From positions 52,182,954 through 52,246,953 of the forward strand of contig CM056742.1 in the NCBI GenBank assembly GCA_029851415.1: a stretch of 64,000 bases of DNA, written 5' to 3'. Below are positions 34,220 through 46,287 of this stretch, one piece after another (positions within the stretch are counted from its first letter, which is position 1; the number at the start of each line of letters is the position of its first letter). The translations under genes were made by a program, and so were the position numbers. This DNA comes from Eretmocerus hayati (Eukaryota; Arthropoda; Insecta; Hymenoptera; Aphelinidae). The notes beneath the pieces are model-generated. The model had not been told where the DNA came from and searched no databases. It was given only the letters and a program-made list of their open reading frames with translations.

Positions 34220-35100
34220 TGATTTATTTTCTCGAGAAACACTTTCAGGGTGATTAATATGATCTAGACTCTAGTTTTACAAGTGAAAAGAATCGTTCGG
34301 TTAAGGCGGAGTTTTGATACGGTTGGTTTATAGATGATGGAAATGGAGTTCTTGAAGGAAATTTCGATTCTTGGAGTGAGAATTGGATTTGAATCAGACT
34401 TGAACGTAGTTGAATCAAATTTGGTTTCAACCAATTGATGTAGGATGCTGGAAAAGTATCTCTCTAGTTCATTAAAAGATAAATAGATTAGTTGTAGAGG
34501 GAAATACGAGCAAAAAATGAATTTCGGATGGAATTTTTTTCTCATATTTTGAGCTATTTTCACAAGATTCCCTTTCAGGGGAATGCAGATGAACTACACT
34601 TGTGTTTTCTGTGCAAGATATATCGTCTGGTTAAGACGAAATTTTGATATAGTTGGTGTACAAATGATAGAAATGGAGTATTTTCAAAAAAATTGGATTT
34701 TTCGAGAATAAATTTGATTTGTACTGTACGAAAACAAATTTTGAAAAAATTCGGTATCAACTAATCGATTCAGGGTGACGAAAAAGTATCAGCTTAGTTT
34801 ATTAAAATATGAATGGGCCGGTTTGAGGGGAAGATATGAGGAAAGTATGAATATTGAACAAAATATTCTCGTATATTTTGAGTTATTTTTTCGAGGTAGC
34901 TAGTTAGGGCGATTTGGGCTATCTAAACTGAGGTTTTTTCTGCAATGTCTGTAATTTGGTCGAGAGGGAATTTTGATACAATTGGTTTCAATATGCTCAA
35001 AATGGAGTTTTTCTCGAAAATTTTCGTTTTTCCTGAAAATTAAGGTTTGTGGAGATTAAATGGAATTTCGGTATCAACCAATCGATGGATCAAGCCAAAA
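34220..35100 (+). repeat. Three-copy degenerate tandem repeat, period about 325 bp
   Basis: The unit landmark ttttgatac-gttggtt occurs at about 34313, 34646 and 34973, each time followed by a gaaatggagt-like word. A second landmark, ttttgagttattttctcgag, recurs near 34225, 34548 and 34875. Copies are strongly diverged with small indels. It looks like a satellite-type remnant or an old local triplication. Confidence 0.7.
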
Positions 35101-36918
35101 AACCCATAGCCTAGGTAACCCAAATTGCCGTAAGATATCAAGTTAGAAAAAGATATTTTACTATGAAAGTACACAATTTTAGCAACTTTACCTCAAAAAA
35201 CCTCTGAATAAAATTCGATTGGGGGAGGAGAGTAGCCAAATCACTGGTCTCATCTCTAAGTGATTCTACACAACTCATAGAAAAGCAAAAATCGATAAAG
35301 TGCAGCGTAGAAGAGAAAGCGAGGCGGAAAAAACAACATACATACACACACAGACACATGCAAAGGGACGCAGAGACGAGTCCCTGGGAGGTTTTGGAAG
35401 ATTTTAGGAGGGGAAGTGTTACTTACAATCGCTAGATTTTGGCGAGAGGAACAAGATGGTTGAAGTATTTTTGTGATGAGAGGAATTCTGTGGAAGAAAA
35501 TATTGAATTGACTGGAAAAATTGATCAAAAATTTGCTGTGCCGAAAACAAAGCTTTCTCTTTAGAGAAAGCAAAAGACGGTATGAAAGTACAGTGTGATA
35601 GGAACTTCCTCACAATCAAACGGTATAGAAATACACCTCAATAGGAACTTTCTCACAAACGAATTGCTATTTGAACTTCTTGCCGTAATCGAAGCAAGAC
35701 AGTGTCTCTATTCTTTGGGAGGAAACAGATTCTTTCTATGCTTCCAGTCGCGGCATTCTCAGCTTTACGAACACAGGGGTCGTCAAATTCGTGGCTATAA
35801 AAGTGCTCTCTGTGTTGGACATGGCGGGCCCAAAACTCTTCGAGTTCAGAATCAGGGCCTGAGTTTTTACGAGTTCCCTTCACTTTTAGGACTAATGATG
35901 GCTGTCTGTGTGATCACGTTTCGCTCGCTGGAAGAAGGTAGAATGTTTGGGTTTGAGGGTGAGCTGATGGATGGATGGTGAGCTCTACCCGTTCGCCCAA
36001 GAGAAGTCGGGATTGGACTGTCGCCGGCTTTGCAAACTATGGGATGCTGTTGGTTAGGTGTGGAAGTAGATTTTACTTTAGGGGGAGCGGAAAGTGGTGA
36101 AAACCCGGTTTTTTGGGATTCCGATCTGTGGCAACCTTGCTAGTCAACGACCATACTTTTCGGCTCCAAACTTAGGTGAGGATTTGGCAGAGATTTGAGG
36201 TAATTTTGAAGGAGAAAATGGGGCCGTGAAGTTATTTGGGTAAGCCAGAAGGCTTATGCGTGAATGAGCGAGCGATTTACTCGGGACAGGGATAGCCGAT
36301 ACCCACAGATTCGGCTGTAAAATCCGAACTTCGTGAGCCTCGGGTTTCAGCGGTGGAGGATCGTTACTGCTTGCTTTGGTGCGATGAAGTTGCAAGCTCG
36401 TGTCAGTTAGAACAGGCGGGTACAGGCTTCTGGTCCTATTGTACTGGCGATCACTCTCGGATCTAATGGGCCTTCTAGCGGTCTGTGAACCAGAGCAAGT
36501 GGAGAGTTTGCTTGTTGTTGATCTACACTTCTATTTGGTAAGAACGGTGAGAGCGGCCGCGAATTGGGTACCAAAAAGTAAGGTCCTGGGCACCTTTGAA
36601 ACGCCTTGGATCGAGGTTGTATGTTTGATGATCGTGGACTGCTCTCTGCAGACAGCAGTGGTTTCGGTCAACTTGCAAGCCTCCGTAGGTAAACCTCACG
36701 TGCGTATTCAGAGAAGACTGCATCAGAGCAGTCTCTATTGCATTTCCTCAATGACAGTTGGTGATGCACTCCGAAACTCCGGAGGGTACGTATCAATCCC
36801 TCTCCCCTGGAGATGTATTGTAGCCAGCAGTTTTGTCGTGGCCTAGATCGGAGCCGACTTTTCTCTTGGGAATGATATCTCTTGGGATCCACTAAGCACA
36901 AAGAATTTCGGGTAGTCC
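35101..36918. other. Unclassified DNA with unassigned open frames
   Basis: Frames of 128 codons (35595-35981, plus) and 148 codons (36400-36846, plus) carry no recognisable domain. They overlap open frames on the other strand, so I do not call them genes. Confidence 0.3.
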
Positions 36919-37253
36919 AACAAGGGGGTATGACAGTGTTTGGGTCGTCAATCACATCCAAGATTCTCTTACAGTTTGGTACTACCTAGAATATGAAGAA
37001 TCCAGAGTAACTCCGTCCAATGGGCCTCCTGTTCAGAGCTATGGTCAAAAACGTTAGCATTGTCAGTATAACTATAAATATCATTTTTTTAACATGGGCA
37101 TATATGAGCAATGTTAATCTCAGCGGCTGTATCTCTGGACAGGAGACCCATTGGATGGAGTTACTCTGGATTCTCCATATTCTGGGTAGTACCAAACTAT
37201 AAAAAAATCTTGGAGGCGATTGACGACACAAACACTGTAGTCCCCCCTTGTAA
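36919..37253. mobile_element. Palindromic MITE-like element, about 335 bp
   Basis: acaagggggtatgacagtgt (36918 onward) pairs with the reverse of acactgtagtccccccttgt near 37233-37252. The arms continue through gtcgtcaatca, aagattct, ttggtactacc and a ggagttactctgga stretch to about 37050 and 37128. The target duplication is unclear. Confidence 0.6.
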
Positions 37254-37598
37254 GTACGTGACCAGAGTCTTCAAATTTCTGGAGGAGATAGTGAGTTGAG
37301 ATTCTGAATCTGTAAAGACAGACTTGGTAGAGAGAGATTAAGCTGCGAGCTAAAAGGATCGAGTTTCCAGGATTGAGAAGAGATTGTCGTCACACTGGAG
37401 GGAGGTTCTGGAGGAAGAATTTCGGGCAGCAAGCTCGTAAGGTCGAATTTATCAAAGAAGTCTTAGTGATTAGATTTCATCGTAGTTGCGTTGCAACAAG
37501 CTAGATAAGAGAGCTTGCAAGCTCCCAATCGTTGTGACAAAGTTGAGACAAAATGCTGAATTTCGAAATACGGGGATGTATTTGTTTTTAATCTTAAA

Positions 37599-38264
37599 TG
37601 TTATACTCCCGACAGATCTGAAGTGTAGGGTCTCTATATATGAAGCGGATGTAGAGAGCCGGATGCTTGCGCATGCGCTGCGGTTTATACACACTTTTGA
37701 TACATGTTCATCAACGTGGACAGTAGCCGAGTGATTAGAGAACCGGCGAATGGATTTGTTGGCCCTGGTTCGATTCCCGGTGTTAGTATCTTGTTTTTTT
37801 TTTCATCAATTACGATTTTTCCGAACAGTATGCAATGGAAAATGAAATCCTATAAGTCGCAATATGAAATACAAATCCTAAGTTTTTCTTCCACGTTACC
37901 CGGTTCCTTCCAACTGAAGGAATTTTATTCCCTCCCCCTCCTTGTGGTCTTATCTCCCAACTACGGTTTCATGAATCTCAATTTTCTCAGATAGAACGCA
38001 ACGGGAAATGAAATCCTGTATGTCGAAATATGAAAAATAAATCCTAAGTTTTTTTCGCGTTACCCGGGCCTACGTCAACCTGGCCCAGGACCAAAATGTG
38101 ACAATTGTTCCTGATAGGGCTCCAATTGTTATAATTGTATAGAAAATTTCAGAATTTGCCTATTTTGCCATTTTGAGAAAATCGACTTTCTCTTCATCTT
38201 TGACCGAAATTCGCGTGTATAACGACTTATGCAAAAAGTCACTAGATCTGTCGGGAGTATAACA
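37599..38264. mobile_element. TIR element, 666 bp, with a tRNA-like insert and internal duplication
   Basis: The 20-bp ends TGTTATACTCCCGACAGATC and GATCTGTCGGGAGTATAACA are perfectly inverted. Inside is a tRNA-like stretch (37718-37788) and an 80-bp unit repeated directly about 170 bp apart (near 37825-37905 and 37990-38070; shared aatcctaagttttt and cgttacccgg). No flanking duplication is obvious. Confidence 0.6.
37718..37788 (+). pseudogene. tRNA-like sequence (possible SINE head)
   Basis: An A-box-like stretch tagccgagtgattagag and a B box ggttcgattcc lie at tRNA spacing. The acceptor strands do not pair, so it is a tRNA-derived relic. It lies inside the TIR element 37599-38264. Confidence 0.45.
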
Positions 38265-40128
38265 CCGGCTATTTCTCACTCAGTTTCACGGTAGCTCCCG
38301 ACTTTTAAAGAATTTGAGAGGGAAGATGGGCAGAGAGAAAACGAGAAAAAGACGCAGATTGAAAAAAACGAGAATTCCACGTCGCAATAAGGCGAAAGAC
38401 ATCCCGATGCAGGGCACTCCGTGATGGAGGGTCTCAGTGACGCAGCTTGAGGGCTAGAGGGACCTTTTCTAATATCCATTCGTTTTTCTCGTCAAGATCT
38501 TTGATCTTATAGCTGGGGTACTCGTCCTCGCGTCTCGGTGAGGGCCCTGTTTTGTTGGATAGTGACTTGACAGATCAAGTAAAGCTGCAGGTTTTACATT
38601 TTTAGAGACTCATGGAATACGCAGAAAGAATTTGTATGAAATATTACATGTTGCGCCGACGTCAGTTGCAGAAATGCAGATGAAATCCAGCTTGACCAAT
38701 ACGAACCTTGCTAAGGAATAGGATATGTGTAGGGAATTTATTGAGATAAAGCTCAGTTTTCACTCACGGGATCTGTAAAGCTTAATGAAACCTGAATGGA
38801 ATGACTTTTGGTTCGAAGTCTGAGTATTATAGATTGAATCCCCGCTATTTCGCACGACGCTGAGCTGAGTTTTTCAGAATGTAGAGGAGACGGTTGGAAC
38901 TGCTAGAACGGTGTGCGCGACGTTGCATTAGATCTTCAGAATTCGGATGGAACTGCATGAGATTCGATCGGAAAGATACGCACAATCCTGAGCTGAATTC
39001 GACGGAAACAAAGTAACCCGATTGAAATGTTTTCAAATCGATGATAACAAGACTGAAAGGAATTCCTGTAAACGCGGAGCCCACGGAGAAGGACTGACCA
39101 AGATGATGCACACACACTGTGCGTAATTTTTCTCTTCAAAGTGGAGGAAGTGACTTAGAACTGATCAAAATGAGGCGCACAACACTGCGTAGAGGAAACG
39201 AAGTAGAACTGGTCGAAAAAATGCTCACAAAACTGTGCAGAATCTTTCTCTTACACATAACGGAGTAAACATTTGAGTCAGAGTTGCGCCTTAATCATTG
39301 ATCGATCAACAAATGCAAATCCAAGGCCTGATCAGGAGGAAAATAGAGGAAAAAAATCGAATCTCACACAGTCAAAACTGAGAGAATCTGAATTTTATGA
39401 CATCAGCAAACACAGAAGGGAGCATTAGATCCACACCAACCAGACCTACAGCATATAACCAACAGATGTTCCGTTGTGTAATGCCCGAAATTAATATTTG
39501 GGAAAAAAAAACTTATAAACGAAAACGGAGAGAAAAAACAGAGGAAGGCGGTCGTCGAGATTAAACGGGAAGTTTGGGCTCTCGTGGGTCTTGAAAGAGA
39601 ATCCAGCGGATGAGGAAGAAGGCATGAAGAGAAAAACAAGGATCCAAGTAGTTGAATTCACTCACTATTTTAAGGAACAAACTCAGTATACAAGTATCCA
39701 ATCGGAACCAAGCACCGTTACGATAGTCGCTGACGAAGCGAACTGCTTGCAAGCGCGTGCCTTTCGCTGCACTATAGCGGAAATTTTGAGCAGCGCCTGC
39801 GTGTGCAATTTCTCGCAGTGAGTGACGAGTCTTGTATGAAGAACAAAATCGTTCATTAACAATATTCAATGGTTGACCATAGGTCTCTAAGATCGGACAT
39901 CATAGTGATTAATTGTACTTAGTACTGAGACTTGACTTTATTCTAGTGAATGAAAATAACATAGATTAGCACTCATAGTTCATGATGCAGATGAAGGATG
40001 AATAGTTGATCCCAGTTGATAATCAGTTCTAATTGATGATATAAATGACTGCTTGGTAACTATTTCTAATTGCTCCTGTGGCTAGTTGTGGGTGTGTCGC
40101 TGAGGGAGGTCCCTCAGTGACGGGAGAG
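38265..40128. other. Unclassified DNA
   Basis: No domain or repeat family is recognised. A hairpin ctgagggaggtccctcag lies at 40101-40118, just beyond the tail of LINE copy A. Confidence 0.3.
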
Positions 40129-41192
40129 ATTGATTGATTGATTGATTGAATATTTATTGTGGACGGAGGGTCAGACCCCATTTGTCCCGAATTGAAATAC
40201 ATGGCATAGTATAATTAACAATAATTGGAATAAGACGAAACATGAGGTTGGAACTGAGCAAATTCAAACTATGGAAGTGTGAAAGAGGTGACACAACAAA
40301 ATAACAAATCAGTGCAGTATATACATTTTCCTATCTTTCCTTCACGTGGACAGAGAGTTGGCAATAGGATAACGTCGAGACCTCTCGCAAGATTTCCCAC
40401 GGTGATAAAACTACGGTAACTCTCAGCAAGGAGGTTGAAGGGCATGTATGAGAGATTGTGGTACGGCTATGAGGCCCTCGCGGGTGGCACGCTCGAACCA
40501 GTCGTTACGGTCTCGATTCAGCAGGTGATTCAGCAGGAATTTTTTCAGTGCATCCAAGCTCATCTCAAAATCAAGGGGTGGAAGCTGATTTAGGAGATAC
40601 GAGGCGCGGATAGTAAATAATTGATTGAGGGCTTCAGTGCGAGGAGCGTGATATGTGAGCTGTTTTTTCTTGGACTCTCTCTCTGATTGGCGTAGATTAG
40701 AAATTTCTGATGTAAGGGAGAACTTGGATCGGAGGAATGTTGAGAGTCCGGATTTGATTATGGATATTGCAAGTGAGCCGAGCAAATACTCTCTTCTACT
40801 CTCTGCAGAGAGCCAGTTTAGGGTGATACGGTAGGGCGTAACTTCAGATTGTCTCGGGATGGTACAATAGACGAATCTGACGCAAGCATTATGCAGGCGG
40901 TGCAGTTTTAAAATCTGTGTCTTGTTCAACCCTGTGGTCACTGAAGCACCATAGTCGAAAAACGGAAGGACTAAACTCGTTATAAGTTCTTGTCTGACTT
41001 GGCGAGGTGAATTTCGTGCAGTTGCTCTGAGAGAGTACAAGGCTCCGTGTACACGCCGAGAAATCTGAGCAATCTGTAAACTCCAGTCAAGAGAAGGACT
41101 CAGGAGCATCCGCAGACTCTTGATGTTGTTAGAGTAGAGGATATCTTCACCCATAACTCGAATACAGGGGAGTTGATTGAGGTTGAAGTCAC
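40129..41192 (-). mobile_element. CR1/L2-like LINE, copy A (5'-truncated)
   Basis: On the minus strand the copy covers the C-terminal part of ORF2, a 3' UTR and a tail of CAATCAATC repeats (40129-40149). It stops abruptly at about 41192, next to a GA-rich scrap (41193-41212) and the tail of copy B. A 3' hairpin (plus strand 40168-40179, GGGTC/GACCC) lies just before the tail. It is closest to copy C. Confidence 0.85.
40423..41192 (-). pseudogene. C-terminal end of CR1/L2-like ORF2
   Basis: The open frame covers the region after the RT catalytic core: FNLNQLPCIRVMGED, then SLDWSLQIAQISRRVHGALY and the conserved RHNACVRF-like stretch LHNACVRFVYCTIPRQ. It ends with the family-typical WFERATREG. 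RT and endonuclease are missing because of the 5' truncation, so no activity is possible. It encodes about 255 residues and matches copy C better than copy B. Confidence 0.85.
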
Positions 41193-41212
41193 GGAGAGAG
41201 ACAGAGAGCGAG
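41193..41212. repeat. Degenerate GA tract between copies A and B
   Basis: The stretch ggagagagacagagagcgag joins the truncated 5' end of A and the tail of B. It is the eroded equivalent of the long GA tracts at the other junctions. Confidence 0.65.
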
Positions 41213-41537
41213 ATTGATTGATTGATTGACAAATTCATTGAGAGCGGGGGGAATTTTCCCCATTTGCTCATTAAGCTTATTACACTTGAGTTACATAATA
41301 ATAATTTAAACGAACAGGTGGTGAGAGAAAATGTATTACAGCACTGATATTGATAAAGGTTAACTAACTGGAGGAGATGTTCTAGATCGGGTATTACATT
41401 ACAAGAAATTACATTTGAATCGCAGGTAACAGTTCCAATTTGTGAATGAAGTTGAATTTGTCCTCAAATGTTGGTTTCTGAGGCGTGGTTGAATTCCGCG
41501 AGTGTATTCGGGCACTAACTAATATTCTCACAGATGC

Positions 41538-44500
41538 TCATTCATTGAATGAAGCAAAAGCTTCGAGGAGACTGGGGGGTATGGCGGTGATTTGCTCACG
41601 CTTCGCGCGAGCAAACCACTCGCTTCTATCTTTCTCAACTTGTTGTTTGAGTATGATATTTTTTATTTGGCCAGGCGGTAGGTCATCAAGGTCGATCGGT
41701 GGGAGTGTGTTGAGGAAACGAGCAGAGGCGATAGCAAACGATTGTTTGAGTGTCTCAGTGCGGGGTGCAGAATACATGAGCTTTGGCTTGTTTCCTCGCT
41801 CAGACTGTCTGAGGTTCGGCCAATCTTGAGTACGCATGAATCGCAGGCGAAGGTATAGGGGAAGACCTGTTTTTAGAATGGAGACTGCTAGCGAGGCCAT
41901 GAGATATTCACGTCGTTTCTCAACTGATAGCCATCCCAAAGCAAGACGGCAGGGCGTGACGTGTTCTCTCCAAGGGATGTTGCCGTAGACGTATCTGACA
42001 CAGAGGTTCAGAAGTCTTTGGAGTTTCAGGGCTTGGCCCTTTTCAAGGCCTGTAAGAAGGATTGCTGAGAAGTCAAAATGAGAGAGAACGAGACTTTGCG
42101 TGAGATGCTGGCGAAGCATACGGGGTAAGGGCTGACCAAGCACACGGAGTGTGTACAAAGCGCCATGGACTTTCTTAGATAACTGATTGATTTGGAGCTC
42201 CCAATTCAAATCGGGTGACACCACCACTCCCAGGATCTTCATTTGTGACGAATAAGGTAGAGGTGTGCCAGCAAGGTTGATAAACGGGACTTGATTGGTT
42301 TTCAACGCTGTAGTGTAGAAGGTGCTGCCCAGAATCATAGCTACAGTTTTGCTAGTATTGAGGGTTAGTTAATTTTCAATTGCATATTTTGCCACGGAGC
42401 ATGCATCCTGACTTATGAGGGCGATTTTATTCGCTATGTCAGATGGTAAGGCGTGAAGGTATATATAGGTGTCATCAGCAAAGATCTTGTGACGGGAATG
42501 GCGAAGTACTTTCGCCAGGTCATTGATGAAGACTAGGAAGAGTAAAGGTCCAAGCACGCTCCCTTGAGGTACTCCGGCATTAATTGGTAACCACTCGTCG
42601 TGAGTCCCATCCTCTCGACGGACCGATTGAGTTCTATGGCGAAGATAGCTTGCGAACCAGCGTATGGCGCGATCCAAGCAACCGATTTGGCGAAGTTTGC
42701 GGAGTAAAATGAGGTGCGAGATTGTGTCGAAGGCTTTCGAAAAGTCGAATGATATTAGGACCGTCACCATGCGTTGGTCAATCGCGGCTCGCACATCTTC
42801 GAGGATGCCGAGAAGGGAAGTTTGAGGGGAGTGGTGTGCACGGAAACCAGATTGGTGTGGGTCTATGAGATCGTGGGTGGTAAGATGATTCATCAACTGG
42901 TGGTACACTATTCTTTCGAGCAGCTTAGAAAGCTCGGGTAATTGGGCAATGGGGCGTGTATCTGTTGGTGACTTAGGTGCTGCAACTTTGGGAAGTGGTA
43001 TGATGGATGACTGTTTCCAATTAGACGGAAAGTGGTTCGTTGCGAATGAGTCATTGAAGATCTTCAAGAGAGAGGCTTTCAGGGCTGGATATGCCAGGCT
43101 AGTCATGGTGGACGAGATTTCGTCGACTCCTTGGCCCTTGGATTTTGAGGCAACGAAGGCTCGATCTAACGCTTCCACGCTCACCGGCTCAAGGTCAAAA
43201 ATTGGTGTGTTTGCAGGCATAGGCATAGAGCATACTGACTCGATTTCGGCATCGGTTAGAGGATGGTGGTGAGTTGTGACCGATGCAAAATGTTTGTTCA
43301 GGGATTGGCTGCTGAATAGTGTGAGTGGAGAAGGAAGCCGATTCGAGGCAACACCGAATTTGCGGAGCTCACGCCAGCGTGATTTTGCGCCAGGAGCAGT
43401 GGTAATTTTGTGCTTCATGTATGTGTATTTAGCATGGTCAAGAGCTGATTTAGTACGGGCACGAGCTTCGCGGTACTGTTGATGTAGTGACGGCGATTGA
43501 CAGCGACGGGCACGCAAGTAGATTGCGTCTCTCTGTGCCATGAGGCGCCTTAAGTCAGCATTCACCCAAGGTTTTTGAGAAGAGGAAATGGTGAGGTGGA
43601 TTTTTGGTGAAAGCTGATCGAATGCGCCAAGTGTGGATCTCGTCAAAGTGGCCACTGCTCCGTCAATTTGACAGGTACTTGGTATGGTTTGCCCAAGGAA
43701 GGGTGAAGCCGATTCTGGTTGATGTGAGCTAATTACAAGGGGATTTGGGGATGGAGGCATATGTACACGGGGGAGAAAGCTGAAGATTGGACGTGAGAAT
43801 GTTTGATCTTCAAAGGAAATATCGCTCCGAGGGTCTGAAGGCATGCCCGTCTCAGGAGCATAAATGGTGCTAGGTAAGGATGAAATTATGAGACTATGTA
43901 GTTCATCACTATTGACATTGTTGAGTCTGCGAACTTCTACGGTTTTGGGCTTGGTAACTTGGGATTTGAGGTTATAGTCTATCTCGATGAAATCATGTCC
44001 GTCAGTGAAGGGGGCAGAGGATTTGCGGTGAGATATGAGGACTTCATCATTGCGGACGAGAAAGATATCAATGCAGGTATCATGTGTTTCTGTGTCATGG
44101 TAGGTTACGTGGTGTGTGGGCTCAAAGCTGGCTGGTTTTAAATTATATGAGTCGTAGAGATTGAAGTATGAAGTTGAACTGGATGAAACTGACGCTATAT
44201 TGATGTTGAAGTCTCCGGTGATTATTACGTGTTGATACTTGGGTAGAAATTGTGGAATTGTGTTGAAGAATTCATGAGGATATGCGGCCGAGGGTCGACG
44301 ATAGACTGTTGCAAAAAGGAGGGGAACGGTTCCGATCTTGATTTCGGAAATGAGGTACTCAGGAGTGTTGTCAAAATGAGGGTCCGATGCGTGGAGAGTT
44401 TTGACAGGATAAGTCGATTTGACGTATAGGGCGACTCCACCTCCTTCTTTGCCCATTCTGTCGTTTCAGAAAAGCGTGTATCCGGAGATTTGAAAAGTGT

Positions 44501-44672
44501 CGTTGCTGACTACAGGGGTAAGGAATGTCTCAGAAATGGCAACAATGTCATAATGATGGGAAGTGATTTGGACTTCGAGAAGTGAAAAATTAGTTTTCAG
44601 ACGGTTTATGTTGATGTGACCTATTGTCACGTGTGGTTGAGAGCGGGCATGTGACTGCAGACCGGCGTTGTT
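41538..44672 (-). pseudogene. CR1/L2-like ORF2 of copy B (endonuclease + RT), two stops
   Basis: The frame starts right behind the ORF1 stop and reads HININRLKTN, VAISETFL, a TGA at 44466-44468, then RMGKEGGGVALYVKS, VYRRPSAAYPHEFF and TGDFNINIAS (APE endonuclease). RT follows with DTRPIAQLPELSKLLERI, FDFSKAFDTISH, GVPQGSVLGPLLF and the FADD box at 42471-42482. A TAA at 42369-42371 interrupts the thumb. The C-terminal region is open to 41538. The protein would nick target DNA and prime cDNA there. Without the two stops it would be about 1040 residues, a usual size for the group. Confidence 0.9.
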
Positions 44673-45920
44673 TCAGCCGCTGCTAGGATTACCAGCATTT
44701 GTAGGTGGTAAAGCTGGAGGAGGAGCTCTGGGTTGACAAGGAGGGAGAGTGAGGAGCTCTTCTCTGGCTAGTATTGGAATGAGGGGTGATTTGGGGTTAG
44801 AGCGCATCATCACAGTCATGTTCTGGATTATGGGTCTCATGTAGTTGAGTTTTTCGGCTTTTGCTAATGCTGCTCGCCAGATGGGGTATACTGATGGAGG
44901 GAGGACGTGGGATACGCATATCCTGTTCTGGCCACCCAAACCAAAGATGTTATCCGCAGGAACGTCTTTTAGTTTGATGGATCTTGACATAACGAAGTCA
45001 CGTACTGTTGCAGATGAAAACTTTACGACTAAGGAGGTTTTACCTTCATTCGGATTGAAATTGCCAGCAGGAGTCAACTGGCTTGCGCTGGGGTTCGTAC
45101 CTTGAGCTGGGATAGGTCGAGCTGGGGGAAAGTCCCAGCGTCTCACTGATAAAAGAGGTCCTACACGGTCGGCGCATTGCATTGCGGTGAGGATTTTCAT
45201 GGCGAATTCTTCATCAGATAGAGGCGAAGAGTCTGGCACACCCGAAAAACGGAGCTCGCATTGGTCAACAACTGAGCGGGAAGAGCGAACTTCTGCTTGC
45301 AGGTTGGAAATGGCACGGGTATTATCTTGGCTAGATGTCGTGAGATCTGATAAGCGCGAGTCAATGCTGGTGAGCTGGGTATGATTTGAGACTTGGGACG
45401 TGTACATGTACTCGCCCAAAGCCTTGGCAAAGTCAGGCATTGTGGGATCATCTAAGAAAACCGGGCGTATGGGGTTGGCCATGGTGGTGATTGAGTTTGA
45501 ATCAGTTGTTGGTGGTGACCTCTGAGATTTTAGGGCCTTTAGTTGTGGTCTTGATAAGGTGGGTGGCGAAGACGCAGATCGTATGCGGGGCGTGGTCAGG
45601 CTTATTTCGGGGGAATCGGTGATGGTTGAGGGGGTAGTGGGCGTGGTCACGTTGCTAGGGGAAGGCGGGGCGTTGCTATGATGGGGGACTGATATATGAG
45701 GAGGGGGGCACGATAATGGCCGCGAGGGCGTGATCTTGGGAACGAATTTTGGGCAGCTCAAACACACGTACGGTACGGTCACAGGGGAATCAGAGCAAGT
45801 GAGGTGTGTTAGGTTAGCGCAACGAATACACTGCAGAGAAGACTCACCACGCCTCACGGACAGAGTGCAGATCGAGCATGTAGTCTTGCTTGGCCCTGTT
45901 GTTGTCGATGTGCTCGTCAT
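44673..45920 (-). CDS. CR1/L2-like ORF1 of copy B (PHD-like finger, RNA-binding)
   Basis: 415 codons are open from ATG to TGA. Near residues 15-57 a Cys/His array (CSICTLSVRRGE, CIRC, H, C, then CLSC) has the spacing of a PHD-type zinc finger, as in ORF1 of several CR1-group LINEs. A Pro/Ser/Thr-rich linker follows. A short coiled-coil-like stretch (SIDSRLSDLTTSSQDNTRAI) precedes an RRM-like region (ELRFSGVP, SLVVKFSSATVRDFV). The protein should coat the element RNA. Its stop codon is in frame with ORF2, which follows without an in-frame ATG for about 220 nt. Confidence 0.85.
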   Translation of the reverse strand: MTSTSTTTGPSKTTCSICTLSVRRGESSLQCIRCANLTHLTCSDSPVTVPYVCLSCPKFVPKITPSRPLSCPPPHISVPHHSNAPPSPSNVTTPTTPSTITDSPEISLTTPRIRSASSPPTLSRPQLKALKSQRSPPTTDSNSITTMANPIRPVFLDDPTMPDFAKALGEYMYTSQVSNHTQLTSIDSRLSDLTTSSQDNTRAISNLQAEVRSSRSVVDQCELRFSGVPDSSPLSDEEFAMKILTAMQCADRVGPLLSVRRWDFPPARPIPAQGTNPSASQLTPAGNFNPNEGKTSLVVKFSSATVRDFVMSRSIKLKDVPADNIFGLGGQNRICVSHVLPPSVYPIWRAALAKAEKLNYMRPIIQNMTVMMRSNPKSPLIPILAREELLTLPPCQPRAPPPALPPTNAGNPSSG

Positions 45921-46285
45921 TTCAGCCGAACTGAGGTGTTGGCGCCATCTGTCTTCGAGTCGGCAAAGGATGTTGTTGTTTGCAGGTATCTGCAGCTTCT
46001 AGGTGGTCCCGTGAATCCACAAGTGAGGGCGCTATTGCTGTCGAGGAGCACGAAGAAGCTTGCCTCGTGGTTGATGTTGTTAACCTCCAAATTACACCTT
46101 TCGCATAATCGGGATCCTGGCTCGAGAGGATGAGCCAGCTACGTAGCCTTATATGTAGGTGAGCCAGGGGATCGCTGATCTATGCGAGACACGTCACTTC
46201 GGGCGAAAGAATGAAAAAATGACGGGTGAGATGGCTATAAATGATGGAGCGTGAAGTAGACAGATGTTTGCACACTTACAGCGCC

Positions 46286-46287
<2 letters not shown>

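Larger units (their letters stand above)
41213..46287 (-). mobile_element. CR1/L2-like LINE, copy B (near full length, about 5.07 kb)
   Basis: Reading the minus strand: a 5' end directly after a TC tract, a 5' UTR of about 365 nt, ORF1, ORF2, a 3' UTR of about 320 nt, a hairpin (plus strand 41246-41261) and a CAATCAATC tail (41213-41229). TC/GA microsatellite lies at both ends. Only two stops break ORF2, so the copy is moderately young. Confidence 0.88.

Noticed and set aside
35595..35981. 128-codon plus-strand frame as a possible gene
   Set aside because: No family resemblance. The start is not an ATG in good context and the surroundings are repeat-rich.
36400..36846. 148-codon plus-strand frame as a possible gene
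   Set aside because: No domain, no convincing start context, and two open frames overlap it on the other strand.
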